A stretch of DNA of 64,000 nt, from positions 310,001-374,000 of the forward strand of contig NZ_SPQT01000003.1 in assembly GCF_004571025.1 (NCBI RefSeq), given 5' to 3'. Positions 1 to 8,007 of the stretch are shown piece after piece (position 1 is the stretch's first letter; each line of letters starts with the position of its first letter). Under the pieces are notes generated by a model. That model was not told the DNA's origin. It saw nothing but the letters and a program-made list of their open reading frames with translations, and searched no databases. Origin of the DNA: Bradyrhizobium niftali (GTDB lineage: Bacteria; Pseudomonadota; Alphaproteobacteria; Rhizobiales; Xanthobacteraceae). Made by a program: the position numbers and the translations under genes.

Positions 1-104
1 AACGGGCTGCGGCGTTGGTGCCGCAAGCAGCACAAAACCTAGCAAAGGCGCGCCGCGCTCGGTCCCAACTGCGCTTGCTGAGCGGCAGCACGCCGAACGC
101 GCCG

Positions 105-224
105 CTCGTACTCGCGGCCGACCATGAAACCGGTAATGTTCTGCAGGAACAGCAGCGGCGTACGATTCGTGTCGCAGAGCTGAATGAAATGGGCGCCCTT
201 CAATGCGCTATCGCTGAACAAGAC
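105..224 (-). pseudogene. Acyl-CoA carboxylase carboxyltransferase fragment
   Basis: A short minus-strand frame reads [14 protein letters not shown] and then [15 protein letters not shown], the conserved core of biotin-dependent acyl-CoA carboxylase beta subunits (methylcrotonyl/geranyl/propionyl-CoA type). Only about 40 of the roughly 530 residues of the family are recognisable. After GREYE, where intact proteins continue with a Gly-rich segment, the reading frame becomes unrelated. There is no upstream continuation because a stop closes the same frame at 270-272. I read this as a decayed remnant. Matching the family motif is direct observation; which carboxylase it came from cannot be told. 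Confidence 0.6.
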
Positions 225-297
225 ACTCCCAGATGTAGCCGCTGCCGCCATGGATCTGCACCGCCTTGATCAGGTGGAACGCTTGGTCCGGCCACCA
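208..297 (-). pseudogene. Acyl-CoA dehydrogenase C-terminal fragment
   Basis: A 29-residue minus-strand stretch ending in TAG at 208-210 contains [13 protein letters not shown], which matches the C-terminal Q-x-HGG-x-GY signature of acyl-CoA dehydrogenases that contacts FAD across the dimer. Nothing recognisable precedes it in that frame. It overlaps, in a different frame, the carboxylase fragment at 105-224, so two unrelated catabolic genes have been joined and eroded. Such neighbours occur together in leucine/isoprenoid degradation operons, so this may be the scar of a lost pathway. That origin is inference. Confidence 0.45.
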
Positions 298-337
298 TTC
301 CTCACGGTCCATTCAGCGAACCGCGCCGGTGCCGCTC

Positions 338-1129
338 TTAGTCCCTGTAACGCGAACCCTTTGCGTCCAATGCGCGCCGATAGGCTTCGAACGAATCTTG
401 TCCAAAGGCGGTCTTTTCGTCGAAGCCCTTCGCAACCTCGCTCTGCATCTGACGCGTCGTACGGCGCAAAATCTCTTCCGGCAAAGGCCGCCAGCCCTTC
501 CCGAACGTTGCCGCCGCGAGCTGCACCTCGCACGCCCGTTGCAGGATCGTCATGCGGAACAGCGCCTCCGCGGCAGTCCTCCCGCAGGTCAGAAGCCCAT
601 GATGTCTCAGGATCATGTAGTTCTTGTTGCCGAGCGATCTGACGAGGCGCTCGCGCTCGCCGAGATCCGTCGAAATGCCCTCGAAATCGTGATACGCGAT
701 TTGATCGTAAAGCATCGCGCCGTAGAAGCTGTGATGCGAGAGCCCCTCATCCGTGCAAGCAACGGCCACACCGGCCGTCGTGTGCGTGTGGGCGATAAAA
801 TGGGCGTCATCGCGCGCGGCATGAACCGAAGAGTGGATCGTGAACCCCGGCGCATTGACACGACCCGGAACGTCCACAACTTTATTCCCATCAAGATCGA
901 TCTTGATGAGATTCGAAGCCGTGACTTCGTTGTACGCCAGCCCGAACGAATTGATCAGAAAGTGCTTCTCGGGACCCGGGACGCGAGCCGTGATGTGATT
1001 GTAGATGTGTTCGCACCAGCCTAGATCAAAAAACACATGATACAGCGCACCGAGGTCCTCACGGACCAGCCGCTCGTCGGCGGCCCGAGCGTTCTGGCTG
1101 ATTTTTCCAAGGGAAGTTTGGGCGTTCAT
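338..1129 (-). CDS. Class II aldolase/adducin family protein
   Basis: 263 residues. The protein has the class II aldolase/adducin fold, typified by fuculose-1-phosphate aldolases and ribulose-5-phosphate epimerases, which bind a divalent metal through histidines. Visible motifs are HIYNHITARVP near the N-terminus, FIAHTHTTAGVAVAC with the HxH metal pair, and ILRHHGLLTCG with the third histidine. Many alphaproteobacterial members of this group are of unknown substrate, so no specific aldol reaction is claimed. I start at 1129 rather than at an upstream ATG (1165) because GGAGG lies seven bases before this ATG. It stands alone between gene relics on both sides, so its pathway is unclear. Confidence 0.85.
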   Translation of the reverse strand: MNAQTSLGKISQNARAADERLVREDLGALYHVFFDLGWCEHIYNHITARVPGPEKHFLINSFGLAYNEVTASNLIKIDLDGNKVVDVPGRVNAPGFTIHSSVHAARDDAHFIAHTHTTAGVAVACTDEGLSHHSFYGAMLYDQIAYHDFEGISTDLGERERLVRSLGNKNYMILRHHGLLTCGRTAAEALFRMTILQRACEVQLAAATFGKGWRPLPEEILRRTTRQMQSEVAKGFDEKTAFGQDSFEAYRRALDAKGSRYRD

Positions 1130-1425
1130 GCGATACCTCCGAACAAGATTATTGCTGGCCGGCACCTCAGTTGAGCAGATCCGGCTGTTCTTTTACGATC
1201 TTCGAATACAGGGTCTGGAATTGAAACCACCCTGCTTAGGCGGGGAAGTTCGTTGACCTTACGGGACTATAATCGTCTCGCCGATCCATTCCTGATGGTC
1301 GGAACAAACCAGGCAAGCATAGGCTGTGCTTCGGTAGCGCCCCGCGGGCCGCAATTTATCCTCCTACACTCGCTCGCCGAGTTTTGCGTGAGCCCTGTGG
1401 CGATATCGACCGCATCATGAGGGGC
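1130..1425. other. Intergenic region with possible C-terminal relic
   Basis: About 300 bases with no intact gene. It must carry the promoter of the aldolase-like gene. On the minus strand, 1167-1232 reads as 22 open codons (AGWFQFQTLYSKIV, then KEQPDLLN) ending in TGA, bounded upstream by a stop; the composition looks like a genuine protein C-terminus, but I do not recognise the family. An inverted repeat TGAGCCC (1389-1395)/GGGCTCA (1422-1428) overlaps the stop of the small gene at 1426-1569 and could serve as a weak terminator for that operon; it lacks a T-run. Confidence 0.3.
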
Positions 1426-1569
1426 TCAGAAGACAAACGCAGCCAAGCGGCCCACCACGGCGACCGATAAGGCTACGAGAACGACGAGAAGTTGCCCAAA
1501 TTGGACCTCTTCCATGTCGATGTCCGGCATCGTGATCATGGCGTATGCGATCATGTGGCAATTTTCCAT
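1426..1569 (-). CDS. Small single-pass membrane protein, 47 aa
   Basis: A 47-codon gene sits 101 bases downstream of fumarylacetoacetase on the same strand. Its ATG at 1567-1569 is preceded by AGGAGAGGAA about five bases upstream, one of the clearest ribosome sites in the window. The first 23 residues are polar and Met/Asp/Glu-rich; residues 26-47 (QLLVVLVALSVAVVG and on) form one strong hydrophobic helix ending close to the C-terminus. No family is recognised. Its position as the last gene of the symporter/fumarylacetoacetase operon suggests a membrane accessory, for example to the symporter, but that is inference. The size would put it below many gene-calling thresholds. Confidence 0.6.
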   Translation of the reverse strand: MENCHMIAYAMITMPDIDMEEVQFGQLLVVLVALSVAVVGRLAAFVF

Positions 1570-1670
1570 GGCAGTTCCTCTCCTAGCTATTGTTCTGCCG
1601 TCTTCCGGGCAGTACCAACCCGCTCGGAGCGGATCGCTCGAGGGGCGACTCTTCGCCTAACACGCGCGGA

Positions 1671-3020
1671 TCAGGCCGCCCTGCTTTCAAGCTCGGTCTG
1701 ATGAGATGCCGCAATCGTTCCGACGCACACTCCGAAGCCGATGGATGCAAAACCCTCACGAGTGCAGCGCCCCTCAAATCGGATCTCGTCACCGTCGTGT
1801 AGAAAGCCGCGACGCTCTCCGTTGGGAAGCGTAATGGGGCGGGTTCCGGCAGAAGTGAATTCGAGCATGCTGCTCAATTCAGCGTCGGTAGGTCCGGAGA
1901 TCGTGCCGGTGCCGATCAGGTCCCCCGGTAGAAGGTTGCATCCATTGATCGTGTGGTGCGCAACCATCTGCGCCGGTGTCCAATATAAATATTTGGCGTT
2001 CGAGCTGAGAATTTCGACCGGAACGTCCCTTGCGGCCCGCATCTTTTCGGTCGTGAGAAAAACCTTCAGGCTTATGTCCAGCCCGCCACTTTTCTGATCA
2101 TCGTCGTCGAGCAGATATTTCAACGGCTGGGGGTCCCCGTGAGGACGAACCATCGCCGGAATGCGGAACGGCGCCAATGCGTCCGCGGTGACAACCCACG
2201 GCGAGACAGACGTTGCGAAACTCTTGCTGAGGAATGGTCCGAGTGGGTACATCTCCCAGCGCTGGACGTCCCTCGCCGACCAATCGTTGAGAAGTGAATA
2301 GCCGACAATCTGTTCGCTTGCGCGCGCAACCGGGATCGGATTTCCGAGCTCGTTGCCGCCGCTGAGATAGAAACCCATCTCCAATTCGAAATCGAGCCGG
2401 TCGCACGGACCGAAGCCCGGAGTGCCTCCGTCGACCGACGGCGGCCGCTGTCCAATCGGTCGGCGAACAACACCCTGCCCGACTTGAACCGAAGACGCCC
2501 GTCCGTGATAGGCAATCGGCACCCATTTGTAGTTGGCGGGCAGCGGATTCTCAGGCGTGAGAAGTGCGCCCGCCGCCTTCGCGTGATGTATGCCGGCATA
2601 AAAATCCGTGTAGTTCGGCACCGCGGTCGGACGATACATTGTGCAGGCGCCCATTGGGACCAGCAGGTCCGACGCCCGGTGGCGCGCAGCCTCACCGCTT
2701 GAACCCGCGTCAAGCGCGGCACTGATTGCCTTTCGTAAGGTGCGCAACGCGCGAGGTCCCAGCGCAAACAGCGAGTTGAGCGAGGAGTCGGCGACGGTCC
2801 ACTCGGGAATTTCTGCCGGGAGGAGACCGGCCCTGTGCGCCGCATGAAGATCGAGGATCTGGTCGCCGATCCCAATCCCCGCGGATCGCTTTCCGTCCTT
2901 GCCACGGCTGAAGACACCGAGCGGCAGGTTCTGGATGGGGAAGTCGCCGGAGGGATCGTTGGCGGACGACACAAAACTGCGGCGCGCCGGATCGTGGGTC
3001 TCGTCGATCGTGGCGCTCAT
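1671..3020 (-). CDS. fahA: Fumarylacetoacetase
   Basis: 449 residues, close to the usual length of the two-domain enzyme. It hydrolyses fumarylacetoacetate to fumarate and acetoacetate, the last step of tyrosine/homogentisate breakdown. The N-terminal SH3-like domain (about 20-130) is followed by the catalytic FAH fold. [10 protein letters not shown] carries the metal Asp and catalytic His; DFELEMGFY carries two metal Glu residues; [14 protein letters not shown] and GPFLSKSF complete the active site. Its ATG overlaps the symporter stop by four bases, implying translational coupling. Oddly, no homogentisate dioxygenase or maleylacetoacetate isomerase is nearby. The product could act on a related acylpyruvate, but similarity to true FAH is strong. 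Confidence 0.93.
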   Translation of the reverse strand: MSATIDETHDPARRSFVSSANDPSGDFPIQNLPLGVFSRGKDGKRSAGIGIGDQILDLHAAHRAGLLPAEIPEWTVADSSLNSLFALGPRALRTLRKAISAALDAGSSGEAARHRASDLLVPMGACTMYRPTAVPNYTDFYAGIHHAKAAGALLTPENPLPANYKWVPIAYHGRASSVQVGQGVVRRPIGQRPPSVDGGTPGFGPCDRLDFELEMGFYLSGGNELGNPIPVARASEQIVGYSLLNDWSARDVQRWEMYPLGPFLSKSFATSVSPWVVTADALAPFRIPAMVRPHGDPQPLKYLLDDDDQKSGGLDISLKVFLTTEKMRAARDVPVEILSSNAKYLYWTPAQMVAHHTINGCNLLPGDLIGTGTISGPTDAELSSMLEFTSAGTRPITLPNGERRGFLHDGDEIRFEGRCTREGFASIGFGVCVGTIAASHQTELESRAA

Positions 3021-4711
3021 CGTGCAACTCCCGCCAGCGCGTTGTTGCCTTCAGAGAGGCCGATGCCGATCTCCGATTGCACAAACTGAGCGTCAAACGC
3101 GCGCCGCTCCGCCGTGGCACGCGCCGTTCGGTCACTCAGCGAACCGAGCCAAATCACCAGAAATGCCAGGGGCATCGAGAAGAGCGCCGGATTGTCGTAT
3201 GGAAACAACGGCGCCGCGAAATGGAACACCGCGACCCAGACCGTCTTGCTCAGCACCACGAACAGGAGAGAGCTGAACAGCCCGACCAAGCCGCCGGCAA
3301 CCGCACCGCGCGTGGTGGTACCGCGCCAAAAGATCGCCATCGCCAGCACTGGAAAATTGCAGCTTGCCGCGACCGAGAGCGCTAACCCCGCCATGAACGC
3401 GACATTCTGGTTCTCGAAAGTGATGGCAAGACCCACCGCGACGATGCCGATCGCCACCGCGGCAATCTTCGCGACCATGACCTCACGTGCCTCCGGCGCG
3501 TCACCCTTCGCAATCACCTGCCCATAAATATCGTGGCTCACCGCGGAGGCGCCGGCGAGCGTCAATCCGGCTACCACGGCGAGAATGGTGGCAAACGCGA
3601 CGGCCGAGATAAACCCAAGCAGGATTGGTCCGCCGAGAGCGCCCGCTAGGTGCACCGCCGCCATATTGGGACCGCCGATCAGATCGGTAATCTTGTTGAA
3701 TTGACCGCCCGCGCCGACGTTGAAGAAACTCGCGTCCGGCATAAGGACCACCATCGCGGCAAAGCCGAACAGCGGGATGACCAGGCAGAAATAAGCCACG
3801 CAAGTCGTCGCGTAGAAAACCGACTTCCTTGCGCCTGCGAAATCGCTGACGGTGAAGAACCGCATCAGGATATGCGGCAATCCCGCGGTACCGAACACCA
3901 GCGCGAGTCCAAGCGAGATCGCGGAAACCGGCTCAGCGAACAGCCCACCGGGAGAGAGAACTGCGGCCCCCTTGGGGTGCACCCGGCTCGCCTCGGTAAA
4001 TAGACGTCCAAGACTGAAATCGAAGCGCCACAGCACCACCAGCGCCATCAAGGTGCCGCCGATCAGCAGCAGCAGCGCCTTGGTGATCTGAACCCAGGTG
4101 GTAGCCTGCATGCCGCCGACAGCGACATAGACGATCATCAGAAGTCCGACGCCAACGACTGCGAACAGATAGTTCACGCCGAACAGAAGCTGAATAACCT
4201 TGCCGGCGCCGATCATCTGCGCGATCAGGTAAAACAGCACGACCACGAGACTACCCGTGGCGGCGACCAAACGAACTGAGGTGCGATCAAGACGAAACGA
4301 CGCTGCGTCGGCGAACGTGTAACTGCCGAGGTTACGCAATCGCTCCGACATCATGAACAGCACGATCGGCCAACCCGTCAAGAAGCCTAACGCATAGATG
4401 AGGCCATCAAAGCCGGTCGCGTAGATCAGCGCCGAGATACCGAGGAACGCTGCGGCCGAAAGAAAATCCCCCGCAATCGCCAGGCCGTTCTGGAGGGGTG
4501 TGATCTCATGTCCCGCGGTATAGAAGTCTGCCTTCGATTTGGTCCGACCAGCCGATCGATAGGTGATGAGGAGCGTGACGGCGACAATCAACAGGAACAT
4601 GCCGATAGCAACCCAGTTCAGATCGCGGCCCGCTACAACAGCGGTTGCCTGCGCATGTGCCGAAAAGGACACCGTCGCGGCAATGGCGGCCAGCAGAATG
4701 CGCATGATCAT
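3017..4711 (-). CDS. Sodium:solute symporter, ActP-like (SSS family)
   Basis: 564 residues with a cleavable-looking signal ([20 protein letters not shown]) and about thirteen hydrophobic segments. Family marks are the [21 protein letters not shown] sequence after the first helix, [16 protein letters not shown], and [12 protein letters not shown]. Members such as ActP import acetate or other short monocarboxylates with sodium in the inner membrane. The frame is open to 4939, but ATG 4711 overlaps the DUF485 stop as ATGA and follows GGGAG, so the upstream extension is rejected. The pairing with a DUF485 protein mirrors yjcH-actP. Next to a CoA-transferase and fumarylacetoacetase, an organic acid feeding that pathway is the likely cargo; the exact substrate is unknown. 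Confidence 0.9.
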   Translation of the reverse strand: MIMRILLAAIAATVSFSAHAQATAVVAGRDLNWVAIGMFLLIVAVTLLITYRSAGRTKSKADFYTAGHEITPLQNGLAIAGDFLSAAAFLGISALIYATGFDGLIYALGFLTGWPIVLFMMSERLRNLGSYTFADAASFRLDRTSVRLVAATGSLVVVLFYLIAQMIGAGKVIQLLFGVNYLFAVVGVGLLMIVYVAVGGMQATTWVQITKALLLLIGGTLMALVVLWRFDFSLGRLFTEASRVHPKGAAVLSPGGLFAEPVSAISLGLALVFGTAGLPHILMRFFTVSDFAGARKSVFYATTCVAYFCLVIPLFGFAAMVVLMPDASFFNVGAGGQFNKITDLIGGPNMAAVHLAGALGGPILLGFISAVAFATILAVVAGLTLAGASAVSHDIYGQVIAKGDAPEAREVMVAKIAAVAIGIVAVGLAITFENQNVAFMAGLALSVAASCNFPVLAMAIFWRGTTTRGAVAGGLVGLFSSLLFVVLSKTVWVAVFHFAAPLFPYDNPALFSMPLAFLVIWLGSLSDRTARATAERRAFDAQFVQSEIGIGLSEGNNALAGVAR

Positions 4712-5028
4712 CGGCCACACTCCCGGCGAACGAGCTGTGTCAGGCCGTCGAAGTACGTGTTGGAACGGCGTACATAGTAACCAGTCAGGGCAACGACCAT
4801 GGCGATCATGCCAAGCGCGATCGACATGCCCAACGGAACGGCTCCGCCTGCCATGCTCTTCCCGAGCGCTGACGACGCCGCTGAGATCAGCCCGATGAAG
4901 CCGAAGAACATTAGCAACGTGACGATCGAGAGCCCCCACCGCAACCGTGCCCGTGCGGCGGTCAGCTCCCGAAAAGACGGATTAGACAGGATTTTTCGCG
5001 TTTGTTCCGAAGACAGCGACAACGGCAT
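4708..5028 (-). CDS. DUF485 inner-membrane protein (YjcH-like)
   Basis: 106 residues with two hydrophobic helices (about 31-53 and 65-88) joined by a short Gly-rich loop, and the family's N-terminal NPSFREL-x-R-R-L-like segment (here [16 protein letters not shown]). DUF485 proteins almost always precede an SSS-family monocarboxylate symporter and probably assist it, though their mechanism is not established. GGGAGGG lies six bases before the ATG at 5028. The stop overlaps the symporter start by four bases. It follows the CoA-transferase by 42 bases in the same operon. Confidence 0.88.
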   Translation of the reverse strand: MPLSLSSEQTRKILSNPSFRELTAARARLRWGLSIVTLLMFFGFIGLISAASSALGKSMAGGAVPLGMSIALGMIAMVVALTGYYVRRSNTYFDGLTQLVRRECGR

Positions 5029-5070
5029 GATTTCCCTCCCGCATTCCTTGATCAGTTGGTTTCGACCCAG

Positions 5071-6363
5071 CTAGGACGCCTGCTTCAGGACATCGTCACT
5101 ATCGGGCGGCGCGGATGCTTCTATCGACGGCGAGGGTCGAGGCGGAATGTTCGTCAACAGCACGCCCGAATTGGTAAGGGCAGCAATCTCCTGATCGGAA
5201 TAGCCGTATTCCTTCATCACTTCGATGTTGTGTTCGCCGCGAAAGGCAGCTTCGCGCGCAGCGGCCAGCGGCGTCTTTGAGAAGTGCCAGGGCTTGCCGG
5301 GGATTCTGACAGCTTTGCCGCGGCGGTCGGTAACCTCTTCTATCGCGCCCCACCATTTGACCCAGTCCGAACCGGCGAAGTCCTTGACCGAGCGGACCAC
5401 CCCGAACGCCAGCTTCACTTCGTCGAGCTGTGCATCGAGTTCGCCGGCCGTGGCAAAGGAAAGAATCCACTGCTGGATGATCTGGTAAAGAGCGTTGAGA
5501 TTCTTCCGGCGCGCCGCCGGCGTGGCGAATCTGGGATCTGAAGCGAGATCGGGGCGACGCATCGCCGCGATGTAATTCGGAAACGTCAGACTGCTGACGA
5601 CACTGGTCGCGATTGTGATGACGTCACCGTAGCTTGTCTTGAAGAACGGCGAGTCAGCTGGGCCGAGCGCCGCCGGTTCGGCGCCGAGATCCACGTCGGA
5701 GAGATCGGCGTGCACCCGCTCATTGACGGCAAGCATGGTGGCGGCCATCGCAATATCGACATATTGGCCCTCGCCTGTTTGGTCGCGGTGATGCAGTGCT
5801 GCCAGAATGCCGATGATCGCTTCGAGGCCCGTATAAATGTCAGCATGCGAATAGGCATCATGCCTCTTGACCGTGAGATCCTCGCCGAGATGGTCGATCA
5901 TCCCGCCGACAAAGCCGGATTCGGCATGGACGGTCGGCGCGTAGGCGCTGCGGTGTGACAGCGCGCTGCCTTGGCCGTAGCCGCTGATCGAGGCGTAAAT
6001 CACTTTCGGGTTGCGCGCGGCGACGGATTCATAATCGAGGCCGAAGAATTTCAATGTGCCGGCGCGAAAATTCTCAACGATGATGTCGGCGCTGTCGCAC
6101 ATCTTGCGCACGACTTCTCTTCCTTCGGGGAAGTTAAGGTCGATGCTGATGTTCCGTTTCCCGACGTTCTGTTGGATATAGTAGTAGGACATGCTCGCGG
6201 TTTCGTCGCCAGGCAGTGCGTATCGAGAGATGTCTCCGCGCGGCGGCTCGATCTTGATCACGTCGGCGCCGAGGTCCGACAGGGCCCTGGTGCAGTGGGG
6301 ACCAGCAAGGACGCGCGAGAAGTCGACGACCTTGATTCCGGCAAGGGGTGTACGATTTGTCAT
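5071..6363 (-). CDS. Class III (CaiB/BaiF) CoA-transferase
   Basis: 430 residues. Class III enzymes move CoA between carboxylic acids through an aspartyl-CoA thioester. The N-terminus LAGIKVVDFSRVLAGP, the motif LGADVIKIEPP and ENFRAGTL are typical. The catalytic Asp is probably D175 in YSHADIYTGL, followed by the usual AALHHRDQTGEGQYVDI segment. It starts 11 bases after the upstream hydratase, with GAGGGA before the ATG. The C-terminal tail of about 25 residues (Pro/Ser-rich) is extra. In this operon it may activate the acid brought in by the symporter, with hydratase acting on the CoA ester; the substrate is inferred, not shown. Confidence 0.9.
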   Translation of the reverse strand: MTNRTPLAGIKVVDFSRVLAGPHCTRALSDLGADVIKIEPPRGDISRYALPGDETASMSYYYIQQNVGKRNISIDLNFPEGREVVRKMCDSADIIVENFRAGTLKFFGLDYESVAARNPKVIYASISGYGQGSALSHRSAYAPTVHAESGFVGGMIDHLGEDLTVKRHDAYSHADIYTGLEAIIGILAALHHRDQTGEGQYVDIAMAATMLAVNERVHADLSDVDLGAEPAALGPADSPFFKTSYGDVITIATSVVSSLTFPNYIAAMRRPDLASDPRFATPAARRKNLNALYQIIQQWILSFATAGELDAQLDEVKLAFGVVRSVKDFAGSDWVKWWGAIEEVTDRRGKAVRIPGKPWHFSKTPLAAAREAAFRGEHNIEVMKEYGYSDQEIAALTNSGVLLTNIPPRPSPSIEASAPPDSDDVLKQAS

Positions 6364-6374
6364 GACAACGTCCC

Positions 6375-7151
6375 TCAGCGGCCCGAGAAAATGGCGTGAC
6401 CAGGCCCGGACTCGCGGAAGGCCTTGAGGCCGACGACGAGATCGTTGCTCTGGAAGATCGGACGCTGCGCGTCAGACATTGCGCGGTCGGCTTTCACGAC
6501 GGTCTCGTCCGTGTATTCCCGGATCAGCCGTTTGGTGGCGCCGTGCGCCACTGTCGGGCCCATCGCAAGCTCGAGCGCGAGGATCCGCGTCGTTTCTTCA
6601 AGCTGGGCTTCGGGTACGACGCGATTAACGATATTCCAGCGCTCCAGCGTCGCCGCATCATAGCGACGTCCGAACAGAGCCATCTCCTTGGCGCGCGCCA
6701 CGCCGGCGCGCGATGCCACACGTTGTATGGCGCCCATCAGCGGATGCAGGCCCAGCGTCACCTCGACCATGCCGGCCTTCGAGGAGTCCGCGGCAACGAT
6801 GATGTCGCAGGCCAGCGCCAGCTCGAATCCGCCACCGAGGGCCAATCCGTGCATGCTCGCGATGATCGGCACAGGAACCTGTTCGAGCGCATCCAGGCAG
6901 GCGCATACATCAATTTCGGGCAGCCGTTCGCCGCGATTGTCGAATAGTTCTATTTCAGCACCGGCGGAGAAGTGTCGCAACCCGCTGCGAAGGATAATGG
7001 CGCGCGCGCCTTCCTTATGAGCCTTTTCGACTGCGTCCAGTAGCGCAGTCAGCAGCGGCTTTGCCACGAGATTGTAGGGAGCGAAAGTCATCGTCAGGGT
7101 AACGAGATCGCCCTCCCGACTGACGGTAACCAACTCGTTTGATGTGGTCAT
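6375..7151 (-). CDS. Enoyl-CoA hydratase/isomerase
   Basis: 258 residues, crotonase superfamily. The oxyanion hole segments HFSAGAEIELF and HGLALGGGFELALACD are present, and both catalytic glutamates of true hydratases can be seen: one in GGFELAL and one in GMVEVTLGL. The expected reaction is water addition to a 2-enoyl-CoA. The start is set at 7151, where GGAGGA precedes the ATG by seven bases; an upstream extension of 23 codons is low-complexity and lacks a ribosome site. This is the first gene of the operon reading toward fumarylacetoacetase and faces the divergent GntR gene. Confidence 0.88.
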   Translation of the reverse strand: MTTSNELVTVSREGDLVTLTMTFAPYNLVAKPLLTALLDAVEKAHKEGARAIILRSGLRHFSAGAEIELFDNRGERLPEIDVCACLDALEQVPVPIIASMHGLALGGGFELALACDIIVAADSSKAGMVEVTLGLHPLMGAIQRVASRAGVARAKEMALFGRRYDAATLERWNIVNRVVPEAQLEETTRILALELAMGPTVAHGATKRLIREYTDETVVKADRAMSDAQRPIFQSNDLVVGLKAFRESGPGHAIFSGR

Positions 7152-7225
7152 TGAATTCCTCCGGATTTTTTTTGAGTCAGTCGTTGGGTTCGATAATGGA
7201 ACGGTACCTGAAAAACTCATACGGT

Positions 7226-7247
7226 CAATATAAAAAAGATATTATTG
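7226..7247. promoter_or_regulatory. AT-rich divergent promoter with inverted repeat
   Basis: The 130 bases between the hydratase and the GntR gene are strikingly AT-rich at 7226-7260. CAATA (7226-7230) and TATTG (7243-7247) form an inverted repeat around an A-rich spacer. On the minus strand TTGACC lies just beside it, a fair -35 box for the catabolic operon. A GntR/FCD repressor operator here would control both directions. This is a candidate only; arm length is short. Confidence 0.35.
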
Positions 7248-7281
7248 GATCTATCTTGTATTCCTCCGAATCCTTGTGAAA

Positions 7282-7962
7282 ATGGGCAGGATGCCCCAGG
7301 ACGCGACCAGCCTTACCGTTTCAGCCTATGTTCGACTTCGCTCGGACATCTTGGCCGGCCGCTTGCCGGCCGACGGAAAGCTGAAAATTCAAGATCTGGC
7401 TCAATATCTTGGGGTCAGCCCGAGCGTTGTACGGGAGGCTCTTTCGCGTCTCTCCGCCGAGGCACTGGTTATTGCGGAGCCCCAGCGGGGTTTCCGGGTG
7501 GCGCCCATCAATGCCGCCGACGTTTCCGACCTGACCGCCGTCAGAATCGACATCGAACTGAAATGCATGCACCGCGCGATGAAACTCGGCGGCCTCAAAT
7601 GGGAGGCTGCGATTGTCGCAGCCGATCATGAGCTCTCGCATACGCCCCATGACATTCGCGACCTTGGCGACGACTGGATGATCGCGCACGCGAAATTCCA
7701 TGCTGCCCTGGTAGCTGCCTGCGACAGCCCCTGGCTGCTGCGAATCCGCGACCAACTCTTCGTCCAGGGCGAACGCTATCGTCGTATCAATGTGCGAATG
7801 TCGCGCGCGGATCGTGATCTGCGCGCCGAACATTCGGCACTGGCCCAAGCCATTCTTGGCCGGGATGTGAAACTCGCCACCGACCTGATGACGGAACATC
7901 TGCGCTTGACCGAGGTGCTGACGCTTCAGTCGCTCAAGTTGCAGGACGCAGCGGTCGCCTAG
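7282..7962 (+). CDS. GntR family regulator, FCD ligand domain
   Basis: 226 residues. The N-terminal winged helix (about 10-75) shows the GntR pattern LRSDILAGRLPADGKLKIQDLA followed by VSPSVVREALSRL. The C-terminal all-helical FCD domain has the metal-binding histidines in HAKFHAALVAAC and AEHSALAQAIL and TEHLRL. FCD regulators usually repress catabolic operons and release DNA when they bind an organic acid. It is transcribed away from the hydratase/CoA-transferase/symporter operon and is the likely regulator of it. The start is uncertain: GTG 7276, ATG 7282 and ATG 7291 are all possible and none has a good ribosome site. Confidence 0.88.
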   Translation: MGRMPQDATSLTVSAYVRLRSDILAGRLPADGKLKIQDLAQYLGVSPSVVREALSRLSAEALVIAEPQRGFRVAPINAADVSDLTAVRIDIELKCMHRAMKLGGLKWEAAIVAADHELSHTPHDIRDLGDDWMIAHAKFHAALVAACDSPWLLRIRDQLFVQGERYRRINVRMSRADRDLRAEHSALAQAILGRDVKLATDLMTEHLRLTEVLTLQSLKLQDAAVA

Positions 7963-8007
7963 CAAAAACGTCTCCCGGTCCGATACATTCAATTCGGCCA
8001 GCCGCAC

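Noticed and set aside
4712..4939. 76-codon N-terminal extension of the symporter frame
   Set aside because: Arg/His-rich, overlaps the DUF485 gene in another frame, and ATG 4711 has coupling overlap plus a ribosome site and signal peptide.
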